From: Telmatactis stephensoni
Lineage: Eukaryota > Cnidaria > Anthozoa > Actiniaria > Isophelliidae
Direction of reading: 5' to 3'
Assembly (NCBI GenBank): GCA_029948255.1
Contig: JALIZF010001444.1
Location: forward strand, 124,001 to 188,000
DNA length: 64,000 nucleotides
This document shows positions 1-12,609 of this stretch, piece by piece (position 1 is the stretch's first letter; the number at the start of each line of letters is the position of its first letter). The position numbers were made by a program, and so were the translations under genes. A model generated the notes under the pieces. It ran no database searches, had not been told where the DNA came from, and saw only the letters and a list, made by a program, of their open reading frames with translations.

Positions 1-1929
1 TCCTTTGTTTAGATTGCTCCAAACAAGGTCACAGTAATCGAATATAGGCTGCGTAAATGCTTTGTACATGGTGACAAGGGTATCGAGAGGAACTAAGTTC
101 CGTGCTTGTTTCAAACCATAGATAGTCTGTTTTACTTTCTTACATATGTTATCCAGGTGAGCATCCCAATTTAAGTTTTGATCAATATGAACGCCGAGAT
201 GTTTAAGAGAAAATACTCTTTTAAGATCGAAACCATTGATTTTTATCGGAGCAAAACCACCTAGATTTGAGATTTTAAATTGTGAGCCAATTGCCAGATA
301 TTCAGACTTGAGGACATTCAAACTGAGCCTGTTAGCCAATAACCAACTACAGATACCTTGGAGATCAGAATTGATCCTCTTAAGAAGATCTGTAGGAGAT
401 TTAGAGGACAGGGTCAGTAAGGTGTCGTCTGCATAAAGGCGTGGTTCAGTGTAGTTGAGACAACTTGGCATGTCATTAACATATATAATAAAGAGAAGTG
501 GTCCCAAAATAGACCCCTGTGGGACACCACAAGAGACCATCCTAGGCTCTGATATAAAGGTATCAACAGCACAGCACTGAGTTCTGTCACTTAGGTACGA
601 CCTAAAAAAATCCAAGGCTTTTCCGCTGACACCATAACAATTCAATTTTGAAATCAATATACTGTGCGACACCGTATCAAAGGCCTTTGCTAAATCTAAG
701 GAAATTACAAGATTAGTTAGGCCTTTGTCCATATTTACATACCACTCATTAGTAGCTTCTAACAGAGCAGTGAGAGTGGAATGTAATGGACGAAAGCCTG
801 ACTGATGCTTAGTGAACAGGTTATGATCTGTAAAGTACCCATAGATCTGTTTATAGACAGCCCTCTCACAAATTTTAGATAAAATTGGGAGTATGGATAT
901 TGGCCTATAATTATTTGGATCATCACGGTTATCAGCCTTAAAAAGAGGGATCACCTTAGCTCTCTTCCAGCCACAGGGAAAAACACCTGTGGCCAGCGAT
1001 CTGTTTACCATTCTGGCAATGGAAGGAGCGATTACCGGTGCCGCTTCCTTCAAAAGGCGACAAGATATATCATCTAATCCAGTGGCCTTATCTACCGGCA
1101 TACTATTTATGAATTTTACAACAAATTCGCTTGAGACATTTTGAAACTGCCTAAAATAAGATTTAGCTGGATACATAAAGGTTCTGAAATCGATGTCGCT
1201 TTCACTCAGATTTGAGGCTAAAGTTAAACCAATAGCAGAAAAATGATTATTCATTACTTCTGCAATATCATCAGGATTATTGAAAACCTTGTTATCAACT
1301 TTGATTTCTTTGATGGAGCTATTTGTGGAACCATTCCGGCCACTAATTTCATTTATCGTTTTCCAAAGATTTTTTGAATTTCCTTGATTTCTTTCAATCT
1401 GAGAATTGTAATAATTTGCTTTAGCTCTTTTAATTTCATTATTTACTTGATTTCTGGTGATTTTGTATTCCTTCCAGATTTTAGAGTCACCCTTTTTAAC
1501 AGCCTGATCTTTTAGGTAGTTTCTTTGATTTATCATTGATCTAATATCACTACTGAGCCAGGGTGATTGGCTGTTTCGGACCCTACGAGTTCTAATTGGG
1601 GCATGCGTATTTGCTACATCAAGGAAATGTTTCTCCCAGGCAGTTAACATGTCACTAGGGTCCGATAACTTTTCTACCGATGACCAATCAACCGAGCCCA
1701 ATTGTGTTCTAAAACTATCGGGATCAAACTTCTTAAAAGATCTATAAGTGACATACTTGTGTTTGTTATTTGATGGAACTGCAAACTTTCTTATGGCATA
1801 AACAAGACTGTGGTCACTTATGCCTAGATGACAAACACCTGAAGTAACTATTCGACTAGGTTCATTTGTAAAAACTACGTCTATAAGTGTGCTAGAAGTT
1901 TGCGTTATTCTCGTTGGTTTATCTATAAT

Positions 1930-1930
<1 letters not shown>
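1..1930 (-). mobile_element. Non-LTR retrotransposon (LINE), endonuclease C-terminus plus reverse transcriptase, 5'-truncated and cut by the window edge
   Basis: Reading the minus strand from about 1930 down to 1 gives one reading frame with no stop that I found, running off the left edge. In order it shows the end of an APE-type endonuclease (SGVCHLGISDHSLVYA, about 1850-1800), a linker, then reverse transcriptase blocks: NNYRPISILP near 900, SLDLAKAFDTVSHSIL near 690, GVPQGSILGPLL near 510, and the catalytic YADD near 445. The thumb region follows, ending with TMYKAFTQPIFDYCDLVW near the edge. This order is that of CR1/L2/Jockey-type LINEs; I cannot fix the clade by eye. The open frame suggests a young copy. 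The 5' end stops abruptly at the (AG)n array, as in 5'-truncated insertions. Confidence 0.9.
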
Positions 1931-2007
<77 letters not shown>

Positions 2008-2051
2008 GAGGAAGAGAGAAAGAAAGAAAGAGAGGAAGAGAGAAAGAAAGA
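1931..2051. repeat. (AG)n / (AAAG)n compound microsatellite
   Basis: An uninterrupted AG dinucleotide run of about 48 bases is followed by AAAG tetranucleotides with GGAAGAG interruptions. It directly abuts the truncated end of the LINE copy. Confidence 0.95.
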
Positions 2052-3235
2052 ACAGTTAAATAGCCTACCACCCGTGTGGGTAAAAATGAGCAGTCATTTT
2101 TTTCCTGATGAGTTTTTAATTTGGTATACTGACATTAGAAAGTCATCAATCTTAGTCATTTAAACTCGAATCTAATTCAGAGAGTTTGATTTTGATTTTT
2201 TTAATAAGAAGTAAGAACGTTCAATTCGAAAGAGAATATTATTTCACAAGAGGAACGAAATGGGAAATGAATGCATAGAAACAACTAGAATGGGAGAGCA
2301 ATTAAGAGTTGAAGCTAAATCGGTCTAAAGACAGTTGCAGACGGCCACTAAATAACAATAATCCTGCCAGTGATCAAAAGACTGACTTGACTGGATATGA
2401 AAAGCTATAAATTTTACATTTCAGTGTAAGGATCTACAATGACTCGAGGCCTGCCGAAATGTCGTAAATTAAAATCTACGGTATACTATAGATTTCCTAA
2501 CAAATACAATGAAACCTAAATTAGTTTATTGCAATAGAACTAAACGCATCTGACCGAATTTCAGGCTGAACACACCAAGAATAAACCGAATAAATCACCG
2601 TTTTCGCAGTTTACTCTAAAAGGGAGTTTCCCGAGTACGTCTTTTTCTTAGGCTACTGCTTCGACTCTGATTAATCCGGATATAATTTAGAAAGCGCGCA
2701 TCTTTTTTCTACGGCTCGGCCTTCCGTCCACATTAAAGCGGCGTTTTTAACTCGTGGATGGCATTCTTAGACGTCATGAAAAAGGTAGTGATATACATTT
2801 TCAAATTTATTCGAATTTATTTAGTGTAAAGAAACCCAAAAGATTTTCAACTCGGCCAAAGACGTTTCACGATTGAGCCACAAGTTTACGATTAATTTTT
2901 TTCATGTAAAATTTTATAGGTTTAAATTGGCAATTTGTATTCGCAAACTTAATCAAAACAACTATTCAGACTCGAATTAAATTATTGATTAATATTTTCA
3001 TTAATATTTAGTTATTGTTTCTTACGACGTGAGAGTTCAAACAGGCTGTAAAATTGTGTAAGCTATATATATATTTTTTTATCAAATCTTAGAGTTAAAT
3101 ATGTAATAAATTTAAGTTTCATGCAACATCAAGAAAAAAAAGAACAGGAAAAAAATTTAATTAGTTAATTAATAATAAAAAAGTTTGCTCCGGCGAAAAT
3201 CAGATGGCGTCAACTTCTAGTTTTTCTGCTTTGAG
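2052..3235. other. AT-rich non-coding stretch
   Basis: I see no supported gene. The sequence is AT-rich, with short A and T runs and stops in all frames, and no clear repeat boundary. Confidence 0.5.
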
Positions 3236-3567
3236 CAATGAGCTTTTATCATGTAATTCCAAAAGTTACAGTAAAGAAATATAATTACCATAGGTGGAAA
3301 GAGCACGTCAAAATTAGTAAAACTATGAAGTTTGAATGAAGTAACTTTCAAACTCACGAATCGAAGATATGAACTTTCCGAAATCGAAATTTTGTATGAA
3401 AGCACCTACCAGCAAAGGTTTTCTTACTACAAGTTCACACTTTTCAAAAATTCATATTCTCGCGAGTTTTGGATTTAATTCCTTCAAACTTCACTGTCTT
3501 GCTAATTTTAACATGCTCTGTTCTACGAATTTAAAAATACCTGATAAAAGCTCATTTCAAAAAAGCC
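3236..3567. repeat. Foldback (inverted-repeat) element, degenerate
   Basis: The left arm runs from CAATGAGCTTTTATCATG (about 3236) through a TTAGTAAAACTATGAAGTTTGAA block. It is mirrored by a right arm containing TTCAAACTTCACTGTCTTGC (about 3485) and ending near TGATAAAAGCTCATTTC (about 3558). The arms are about 110 bases and imperfect. The short open frames here are by-products of the palindrome. Confidence 0.65.
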
Positions 3568-4325
3568 AATATTTTCCCGTCAAAATGAATTAACGAGAAA
3601 GATTTTCTAAACTTGTTTGTGGCCTGGTGTTTTTATGTATTACACGCATTTTTGATATGATTTCTTAAATTAAAATTTGAATAGCTATTAGCTTTTTTCG
3701 AAGGATTTATTGACAGTTTCGATTCTAAACTAAAACGATGGATCCAAAAGTTCGGTAAAATTAGTGACAGCTTGTTGAAGTAATTTTATGTTTTATCCAA
3801 TGAACTTTACCTTACCTTATCTTAAGGAGCAATTTGTTTGTCCTTTCTTTCTTGAGTCCAGCACACTTATCGTGTACTTGTCCAATGATTTCAGCGATTT
3901 TGACAGACTCTTACCGAGTCAACATTCGCTTCCGTTACTTTGGTGTACCTATCTGTTGAAAATGTTTTGAAAACATATTAGATTATATAATTTTAGGTCC
4001 GAAACCTACAAGCAAGTAGCTTACATAGGTTCAAGTTCAAGTTCAAAAACTAAAACTTACAGAAAAACAGCAATAGAATGCTGCTAATATGAGAATTTCG
4101 TGAAAAATTGTAAAGCTTTTGTGTTTTTGAAGGACCGCACTTGAAAATGAATTGAATAATATTAGGATATCGTGCATGTGCTTACATGTTAAAAAGTCGG
4201 TTCTAAAATCAATAAAACTAGACGATCTGCGATCGCTTACATGGGCTTCCTGATTATTTTCACGCCAAGATCACGTGTGGCAGAATATTAGTCAAATAAT
4301 TAAAAACAAAATACAAACTATAATT
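3568..4325. other. AT-rich non-coding stretch
   Basis: No supported gene. A copy of the recurrent GGGCTTCCTG core occurs near 4243. The 60-codon open frame at 3788 has no recognisable features. Confidence 0.45.
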
Positions 4326-4705
4326 ATTGTGGTAAGGCAAGAGAGTAAGAGTGTCAGACGCCTTGTTAATTTCCATTTGGGGTATTTTTAGAAACACCAA
4401 ATCTTCGCGCGTTACTCTCACCACAGGAAGCCCACACTTATATAAACTGAATGAAAAGCAAGAAAAAAATTATTAGAAACCAATTCAAACTTTTTAAAAT
4501 GCTCTATAATTGCTTTATTTAACAATTTAAAGGGTTTAAAAAAATAAGTGTATTCATAGTTTGCTTTTTCATTCAGTTTATGAGTTTGGGTTCCCTATGG
4601 CGGGAGTAGCGTGTAGAAATCTGGTGTTTCTAAAAATAGACCAGATGGAAATCAACATGACACGCGACCTATTAATCAATTCAGACTCTCTTACTTATGC
4701 ACTCT
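4326..4705. repeat. Foldback MITE-like element with about 130-base arms
   Basis: The left arm (about 4335-4465) contains GAGAGTAAGAGTGTCAG, TATTTTTAGAAACACCA, CACCACAGGAAGCCC and TATAAACTGAATGAAAAGCAA. The right arm (about 4560-4700) contains the same blocks reversed: TTGCTTTTTCATTCAGTTTAT, TGGTGTTTCTAAAAATA and CAGACTCTCTTACTT. The loop is about 95 bases of AT-rich DNA. I see no coding capacity. Confidence 0.8.
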
Positions 4706-5277
4706 TTGGAAAGGTTGATGTTTAGTTTAAATTCCTTATATTAATAATGTAGTTGCTGTGACATAACTGCATCACAATGATAACATGCTAAATGTTGTCA
4801 CCATTGTTATCAGCAATGCACACAATACATTCATGTCTGCCATATGAAATATCTTCAATTTAAAATTTTAAGAAGCTATATAGTTCTTAGTAAATATTTG
4901 AAGCAAGTAAAGGTGCTATTATTTAGAATGTAGTGAGTTTGATCTTAAATCAGAGACATATTTATAATTGCACTCAAAGCACCATTTGAAATAAAATGAG
5001 AAAACAATTTTTTTTATTCAAGTGATTTATTTAACAAAAATGATCAACAATGTGGAAAATCAGTATTATAACAAGAACGTACTTATTGGAAACTTGGAAT
5101 ATAGCTATTTCAAAAAGGGTTGTCATCAAATATATGTCGTTGAAGAATGGTAGGAAACACACGTACATGTAAATAAGAAAATGTATGCAATTAGCATGGT
5201 CAAAGTGTCAAAGTTCAATGAAAACACAACATACCCATAAAGTAACATAAGTGCTATAATATAAAATATGCATCTTG

Positions 5278-6737
5278 TTAGTGTGCAATATACGATCTTA
5301 AGAACTCATAAGCATGAGAGTCAAATATTTTAAAATTATTTGAATCAGGACAGTAAATAATGGCTACACCAATGCAACCAATAATCAATATAAATGACCT
5401 GTACTGTTGTGATATCAATGAATGACAAGCTCTTTGTAGTCCCATACAATATTCATATTCATCAATATTAATAAGATCACCATGCACATTACCTGAGTAG
5501 CTTTCACTATAATCTAGTTGATAATTTTTGTCTAGAACTGTGAGCATTGTAGGTAATTCAGTTAACATTAAGAATGATTGCCGTGCAAGTTGCGACAAAC
5601 TGCTATAAAGCTCATTACCAATAAGCATGATTTGCTGTAAATCATTAGCGGTGTATTTATTCCTTTCATTTTGTGATATATTAAAGCACAACGACTCATT
5701 GCAATGCATTGTTGCCCAGCATTTTGCCCAAATATAGTAATACTGCCTTGATTATAAGGTGCTTTTATTGTCTTACTAGGATCAACATAGTGTACTAGTG
5801 TTTGAGGGCTGGGGTTTGTCTCTATGTCATTGCAAAGTTTGTATTTTGTACAATTGCCTTTATGAATTGCACCTTTAAACTCATTGTGTACAAAATAATT
5901 ACACGAAAACAACTTTAACCATCTCCGATATTCTTTTTGTTTACTTGAATACATAAGCTTATGATAACTGTACTTTGCACCATACTGTTTCCGTCTCATA
6001 ATTGTATGAACAAAGGAGATGTATTTTCTTTCTGCACTCATGTTTCTACATTTTCTACGTCGTGGCGAAATAACATTATGAACTTCTGAAGATTTAGGTA
6101 TGTTTTTAAGCACATGATGCCATACATATCTCTGCATATTCCTGTTCTTCTGTGAGAAACGACGTAACTTGTTCAATGGTATTCTGCTTGGCTCTCGATC
6201 TCGCTTATTACCATGACATTTACACATAACACGAGTACAATTATGATACAAATACTTAGCATAGCGTGATCTAAACTTTTGTATTTTTATTGACACTACA
6301 ATATCATTACAGTTGTTGGCATTACAATTTAAATCAGCAGCCTTTTGGAATATATCACAATCATCAAGACAATTTGAAAAGTTTTGATCAAGGTATACAG
6401 CGGTCCACGTGCAAAGCGAAGCACATAAGCTTAAGCTTAAGCTTATAACAATCACGCTTATAAATGTGACAAAAATCTTGCTAAATCCGTGTTGATAAGG
6501 TATAAGTGTCATTAAAGCAAATATAAGAATCCAGATACTCGCTGAACGAAATATTTTAAGCTTACTTGGAAAAATGAACTGTAGTTGAGTCGTTCGCGTA
6601 GGTAAAATATCCAATATGGCGGCTTTCTTGTTGATCACGCTGGGCTGACCTTCTCGGTAAGCTGTTCGATTTTTGAGATTTTTAAAGTCACATGCAACTG
6701 ATTTCTCCATGTCACCATGCATACAGTCAGTTTTCAT
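5278..6737 (-). pseudogene. Transposon-type protein with papain-like cysteine protease signature and decayed 2A-like motif; frameshifted
   Basis: Two overlapping minus-strand frames (6737-5568 and 5709-5278) make one protein if a single frameshift near 5650 is allowed. The N-terminal 330 residues hold a hydrophobic stretch around residues 65-110 and a long basic Arg/Lys region. Then comes DIETNPSP (near 5825), which resembles the 2A consensus D-x-E-x-N-P-G-P but has Ser where the essential Gly stands. After it, FGQNAGQQCIAMS supplies a Gln plus nucleophile-like Cys, and in the second frame FKIFDSHA supplies an Asp-x-His. Together these suggest a papain-fold (OTU- or tegument-type) protease module of the kind seen in cnidarian transposon proteins; that assignment is from memory and family resemblance. 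The copy ends early at a stop after SYIAH. I saw no helicase, transposase or reverse transcriptase beside it, so the element class is unknown. Confidence 0.6.
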
Positions 6738-6885
6738 GTCAGTTGTTGTAGTTTCGTGAATTGTATTACAGTTAACAGTAATATTTGAATCATTTGAACT
6801 TGCTATCTCATGAGAACTAGTAAGAACTTTGCTATCATTGCTAGGAGATTCGTGGACCGGCCCGTTCCGAAAATCACGCTGACAT

Positions 6886-6995
6886 CACTATAGCAACGGA
6901 GTCACAAATCCCTCCCGAGCCCTCCGGGGACGGGGCTCCTCACTATAGCAACGGAGTTACAAATTCCTCCCGAGCCCTCCGGGGACGGGGCTCCT
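6886..6995. repeat. 55-bp tandem duplication, GC-rich, with internal hairpin
   Basis: The unit beginning CACTATAGCAACGGAG is present at 6886-6940 and 6941-6995 with only two base differences. Each copy contains GAGCCCTCCGGGGACGGGGCTC, which can fold into a hairpin. It stands out against AT-rich surroundings. Confidence 0.9.
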
Positions 6996-8029
6996 TTTTG
7001 AAGCGTAAGAGTCACCACGAAGAACACGAAGATCCAGCGGTAATTTTCGACATGGTCTCCCTGCTACGCAGGAAGCCCATGTAATTAATTCACTTCCCTA
7101 TATGAAAGTAAATAAATAAAGACTCTTCGATCAAATAATCATGAAATTTATGCCTAACGATTGTAAAAAGACGCAAATGGAATTAATAACAATAAACCTG
7201 ATGAGTTCAGCTGGTCCTAAACTAAATAAAGAAATGAGAAAATAATTAAAAAGGGGAAAAATAAAAAGAGCAGTTACCCTAATCCCAGATGGACGTATTC
7301 GACATAATTACTGATATCAATACTCCGACAAAGTATTGAAGTTTGTATAGAAAACCATTATTACGTCGGCATACGGTAATTTGTATATCACATTCACTTC
7401 AGCTCTAGAAATCAATCATTTAAGTCAAAACAACACGCTCAAAAACAACTGAAATACGAAACTACCCATGACGTTGTATGAATTATTCTTAAGCAAAGAA
7501 CTCGTTATTTAGATATGGTGTATTTAAAATTCACAGGAAATACTTACTATAAGATATATAAACATTTCTTGTCTGCGCTTTGTCAGTGTGTGTGTGTGTG
7601 TTGGGAATGGTATTTCCTTTCATGTTCTTTTGCTTTTGCCTAGAACTGAATGAAAAGTTTGTTTAAGGGAGACTGACTGAAAAATCAGACTATTTTCAAA
7701 ATGCTTTACACTTGGACATTGAGTTTTCACAGTAAGCTTTTCTGTTGTTACTTCTATATGATGGTTTTTATACAATAAAAAATCTGCAGACTTCACAAAC
7801 TGTCAATATTTGTACCACATCTCAGAAATGACGTCACATGTGGAGAATAGGAATAATGTGGTGTGCTTTCGTGCAGTGTTCAACGGATAAGTTCATGTTC
7901 ATGTTTGAGCTACAAGAGTTGTATATTGTATGGGCTTCAGGTGTACAAACTATTAATTCAGGATTTAACATGATGGAAGCACTTTCCTTTATCCGATTCC
8001 TCTTCACAATTGGCCGGCCTGTTTTTTAC
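6996..8029. other. Non-coding stretch with one repeat-core match
   Basis: No supported gene. CAGGAAGCCCATGTAA at 7069 shares 16 bases, inverted, with 4239-4254. A short (TG)n run lies near 7585. Confidence 0.4.
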
Positions 8030-8690
8030 TAGCGACGCAAGCACAAGCGCAAGCAGCACAATGCTCCGTTTTCATTGAGATAACATGGACACAAACACAA
8101 GCTAGCGTAAGCAGCACAATGCTCCGTTTTCATTGAGATAACATTGACGTAAGCACAAGCAGCATAATGCTCCGTTTTCATTGAGATAATATGGACACAA
8201 GCACAAGAACAAGCAGCATAATGCTCCGTTTTCATTGATAACATGGATGCAAGCACAAGCGCAAGCAGCATAATGCTCCGTTTTCATTGAGATAACATGG
8301 ACGCAAGCACAAGCGCAAGCAGCATAATGCTCCGTTTTCATTGAGATAACATGCACACAAGCACAAGCGTAAGCAGCACAATGCTCCGTTTTCATTGAGA
8401 TAACATGGACGCAAGCACAAGCGTAAGCAGCACAATGCTCCGTTTTCATTGAGATAACACGGACGCCAGCACAAGAACAAGCAGCATAATGCTCCGTTTT
8501 CATTAATAACATGGATGCCAGAACAAGCGCAAGCAGCATAATGCTCCGTTTTCATTGAGATAACACGGACGCCAGCACAAGAACAAGCAGCATAATGCTC
8601 CGTTTTCATTAATAACATGGATGCCAGAACAAGCGCAAGCAGCATAATGCTCCGTTTTCATTGAGATAACATGGACGCAAACACAAGAAA
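8030..8690. repeat. Minisatellite, about 12 copies of a roughly 54-bp unit
   Basis: The block AATGCTCCGTTTTCATTGA recurs about 12 times between 8059 and 8665. It is separated by variants of GATAACATGGACGCAAGCACAAGCGCAAGCAGCA (shown here only as a pattern of CAAGC/GCAAGC repeats). Most units are 52-56 bases. From about 8460 two unit types alternate, giving a higher-order repeat of about 105-107 bases. The open frames on the minus strand (Cys/Ala-rich with NENGALCC) come from the repeat and are not genes. Confidence 0.95.
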
Positions 8691-10769
8691 AATGAAAAAG
8701 GTATTTATTAATCCTTGCTTGTGCTTGCACCTAATGCTTGCGTCGTACTGATGAGTGAAAACTAGGCCTAACACCCCAAAATGTCACCGGTTGAGTCATA
8801 GGAAACTATCTTCTATTGCTAAAGTAAAGTCCGTGTGTTAAATATGTTCAGAAAGAAAGCTTGATTTTTGGCCTTCAAATGTGATACCACACGAGAACGG
8901 AAGTTTTAAAATCGACCTTAGCTAAATATTGGGAATGGTTTCAAATAAATAGCCAAACTATGCTCTAGATTGTCCGCTACTTTTCCTAAAATACTTACAG
9001 TTTTTAGTCGTTTTCTGTACTCCTTTTTGCTTGATTTACAACATACAACCCTTCAGCTGAGCTTATAATAGCACACAGAAAAGGTGCATCCAATGTTATC
9101 AAACGCAGTGGTGTCCTTACCATATACCCATGCAGGAAAAACGGAAATACTGATCGCAAAAACAATGGTACGTGTCATTCCGATCGGAAAATCCCGGAAA
9201 ACTAGGTCTTAAGCTAATACACTTTCCCGCTGCTTTCGGTAGACGCACGTACCTTTGTTGGAAGTCAAGTTTCCCGCTCTTTTAATTGCCATTAGCAAAT
9301 GAATTTCCAACCGGATGGATTGAATTAAATGGTAAGCAGCCCTATACTCCTTAACTTTTTGCTTTATTTTAGGCGAACAACTTACACTGAAAATTATTAT
9401 TATTATTATTATAAAAAGATTATAGCAGATTATAAAGCAACAAGAAAGGTTCATCCGATGTTGTCAAACGCAGTGGCTACAGTTAGTGCAAGAAGTTAGT
9501 GATCAACGGCGCTGGCAAAAATAGGCAATACCACTACTGATAAGACAAAACCACTACTACTAGACCAGGGTACTATATGTTTCCATTCAGTTTATAAATA
9601 AAATCTCTAAAAACCAACACTTTCCTTTGACCCATGATATCTTTATGATTTTAATTAGTCATCCGTGGGCGTATTTCCTGGTTTTATAGTTTGTATCTTT
9701 GTTTATCTTCTATGTTCTCAAAGAGCGTACGCAGATATATAGAAGTCACGTTATGTCCGGTCATGTTACGAAGATATCCGGCGACATGCAAAAACCTTCG
9801 ACTTATTAGTTACACTTTTGGATGACGTGAGCGTCGCCTTTACACTTTCATCACGTTTCTTCAGTTTCCGTTAACATAGGCTTCCTAGAGCTTCCTATTT
9901 TAACTTGAAGAAATTTATTTAGTAAGATACCTACAAGTCGACAAATAGAAAAATATGCGTATGTCTGATCTATACAGTACTTCACGGTATTGTTATAACT
10001 AACGATATAATGTAGTTTAGTTCATTCATAGATAGATGTGAGGGAGCTGAATTCGTAGGCTATTGCCGTGACAATTTCTTCACTGTTAGTTCTATCGGTC
10101 CGTCCGTCCGTCTGTCTGTCTTCCTGTCGTCTCTTTCTCTGTTTCTCTCCCATTTCTTTCCGTTTCTTTCTCATGCATCCTTCCTTTTTTCTTTTTTCCC
10201 ATCAAATCATACCATTAAAAGAAATGTTACATGTACTTTATTAAAAGCTTTTCTTTAAAAAGAATTAAGTATCTAATGAGCTGCGTAATGGCAGAGAAAA
10301 TAGGATAAGGTTTTAATTCCTCAGTTAAGTACTCTTTATAACGATCGATTTGGTTAATGATGCCATTTTACAAGGTCACAAGACCACACTATAGAAATCA
10401 GGATCAAGTTCAAAACCAAGCGGTGAACATTAATTTGCTTGGTTCGTATTTTAAAATTGCCTAAAAATATAACAAAACGTGCATTGAAAACTACTGTAAA
10501 ATTTAGTTCGCAGTTCTCTTAGTTTTCAGAATTGCCAATCCCTTTAATTTATATAAATTCTGTTGTTTCTTTTATATAATTATTATTAAATCGGCAATAT
10601 CAATATGATACATGCCCCCTTAAAAACAATGGCTAAGCTGAATAAACATAGAAGAATACGATCGATCATGTTCCTAAGTAGAAAGAAATAATGAACGAAT
10701 GAATTAAATAATACTTTATTTAAACTCAGAAAAAATAATTCCATCAATAATGAAATCGGTTTTCATGGA
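8691..10769. other. Non-coding stretch with small repeats
   Basis: No supported gene. A diverged direct repeat of about 43 bases (GCATCCAATGTTATCAAACGCAGTGG near 9085 and a similar block near 9450, given as a pattern) is present. An (ATT)n tract lies near 9395, and a short TCCG/TCTG tract near 10097. Confidence 0.45.
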
Positions 10770-10779
10770 AACCGAGTCA

Positions 10780-10787
10780 GAAACTGA

Positions 10788-10858
<71 letters not shown>

Positions 10859-11046
10859 CAAGCAAGCAAGCAAGAAAGAAAGAAAGCAAGCAAGCAAGAA
10901 AGAAAGAAAGCAAGCAAGAGAGAAAGAAAGCAAGCAAGCAAGCAAGCAAGAAAGAAAGAAAGAAAGCAAGAGAGAAAGAGAGAAAGAAAGCAAGAGAGAA
11001 AGAGAGAAAGAAAGGAAGGAAGGAAGGAAAGAAGGAAGAAAGAAAG
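10780..11046. repeat. Compound tetranucleotide microsatellite (GAAA/GCAA/GAGA/GGAA)
   Basis: About 265 bases of GAAA repeats, interspersed with blocks of CAAG and AGAG and ending in GGAA. All long open frames over it, on both strands, are low-complexity by-products of the four-base period. Confidence 0.97.
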
Positions 11047-12599
11047 ATACTATACGAAGTGTGTCAAAAATCAGTTCCTTGTTCCATTTACAAGTGTTTC
11101 TCGTCGTCTTGCCAATTTCATGCCACAAAATTCTCTGCTATCAATTATACAGCTTTAAAAAGGTGACATTTTGGGAAACCAGTTGATGACTCCAGAATTG
11201 AAATTAATCCCACACTCTTAAGAACACATTGAGAATTGTAATATAATAGTATTGTGGAACACCCACTACAGCGAGCTTCTCAAAAAAAAAAAAAAAAAAA
11301 CCCGAGAGTTCAGTCTGGCGGTGTTTTCAGAAATAAAGACAAGGGAAGTTTTGGATAAAAAGTCGCCATTGGGAATGAAATTTGTGGTGATTGATGAGCT
11401 ACTCAGAAATGTTTTAAAATTTGATCTAGTTAAACAACCACACAGTTGGATGCATTCTTAACACTGAGAACCAGAACGAAATAAATCATCATAAAATCGA
11501 AAAATAAGCTGCAATGGGATGTCGATTGCTCTACTAATCCAACTGAGCAGAAATACTTAAATGAGGCAATCAAGTAATGAAAGAAATCGTTATCCATGTC
11601 CGGTAACGTCAAAACCAGCACTAAGTATATGTGTTCGATTAAAACCATGAGTCTTTTTCTTAACATCGAACTAATTCTTGTTCAGAAACTGATACTAACA
11701 GAAATTATTTTACTTTACAGTGAAAAGTCACCGTCTGAAAAGAATTAATGGTATCATTTCGCGCATATTATTATTAATCCTTGCACAAACAATAACGCGA
11801 AAAAACAGTGAGCAGTTTAATCTTTGTCGCAGGCAACAGATTTAGTTCGAAAAGAATTGTTTACGACGTCCTCAGCTCCCTATTATACATTTTCAGTAAA
11901 CGATATATTACCTTGTGATCCTCACTATCTTGCCCTCTGAAGCATCTTATCTATAATGAATAAGAAATAATGTAATAAGAAATTTAGGGGTAATTTTTCA
12001 CTATTGCTTTGAATTGATTACCTGTCTTTTTGAATGAATAGTCCAATTAGAACTCTCACACCACGGAATAAGAAAAATAGTCAAAGTTGTATGAGTTATT
12101 AATTACTAAAAACACAATACCATTCACAAGAAACCACATTCGATATGCTACTTTTACTTTCCTTTTCTTCGATCTCACGTCAGGATAAAAGAAATTAAAC
12201 CGAATTTCCGTAAACCCTTATAACCCTTTTGCCTTTTTTGTACCCATTTGGTAATAACTGGCTAATTGGTCATTTCACGTGACTGATAAGGCCCTTGGTT
12301 GCCATGGCAACCGGATGACGTCGTCAGGAATTAACGTGCTTCCTGTTGTACTTAACAAATTATCAAAAATTATAATTATACCCAATTTTCAGACTTGAGC
12401 TTCGCAGTTAATTCCACACCTTATATGACCTTGAAGGATACGTGATAATACGTTTGTTTAGTTCAGCTTTGTAAATTGTTTGACTTCCCAGTCCGGTTAT
12501 GACGCATTAGTGAATTTTGAAATGAATGTTGATGGCAGAAAGGTAGGCTGGGAGACCTTCTGCTTACATAGGAACGCCGCAGCTCGAGTACCAGTTAAA
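11047..12599. other. Non-coding stretch
   Basis: No supported gene. An A19 homopolymer lies at 11282, and the rest is AT-rich. A short near-palindrome, GGTTGCCATGGCAACC, is at 12298. Confidence 0.45.
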
Positions 12600-12609
12600 A
12601 GCTCTTCTG

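Noticed and set aside
8030..8690. CRISPR-like array
   Set aside because: Regular spacing, but the 'spacers' are near-identical variants of one unit and the genome is eukaryotic.
8029..8730. Cys/Ala-rich proteins on the minus strand over the minisatellite
   Set aside because: All overlapping frames simply translate the 54-bp unit; no start context, signal peptide or flanking exon.
10716..11166. Lys/Glu- and Leu/Phe/Ser-rich frames
   Set aside because: By-products of a tetranucleotide microsatellite open on both strands.
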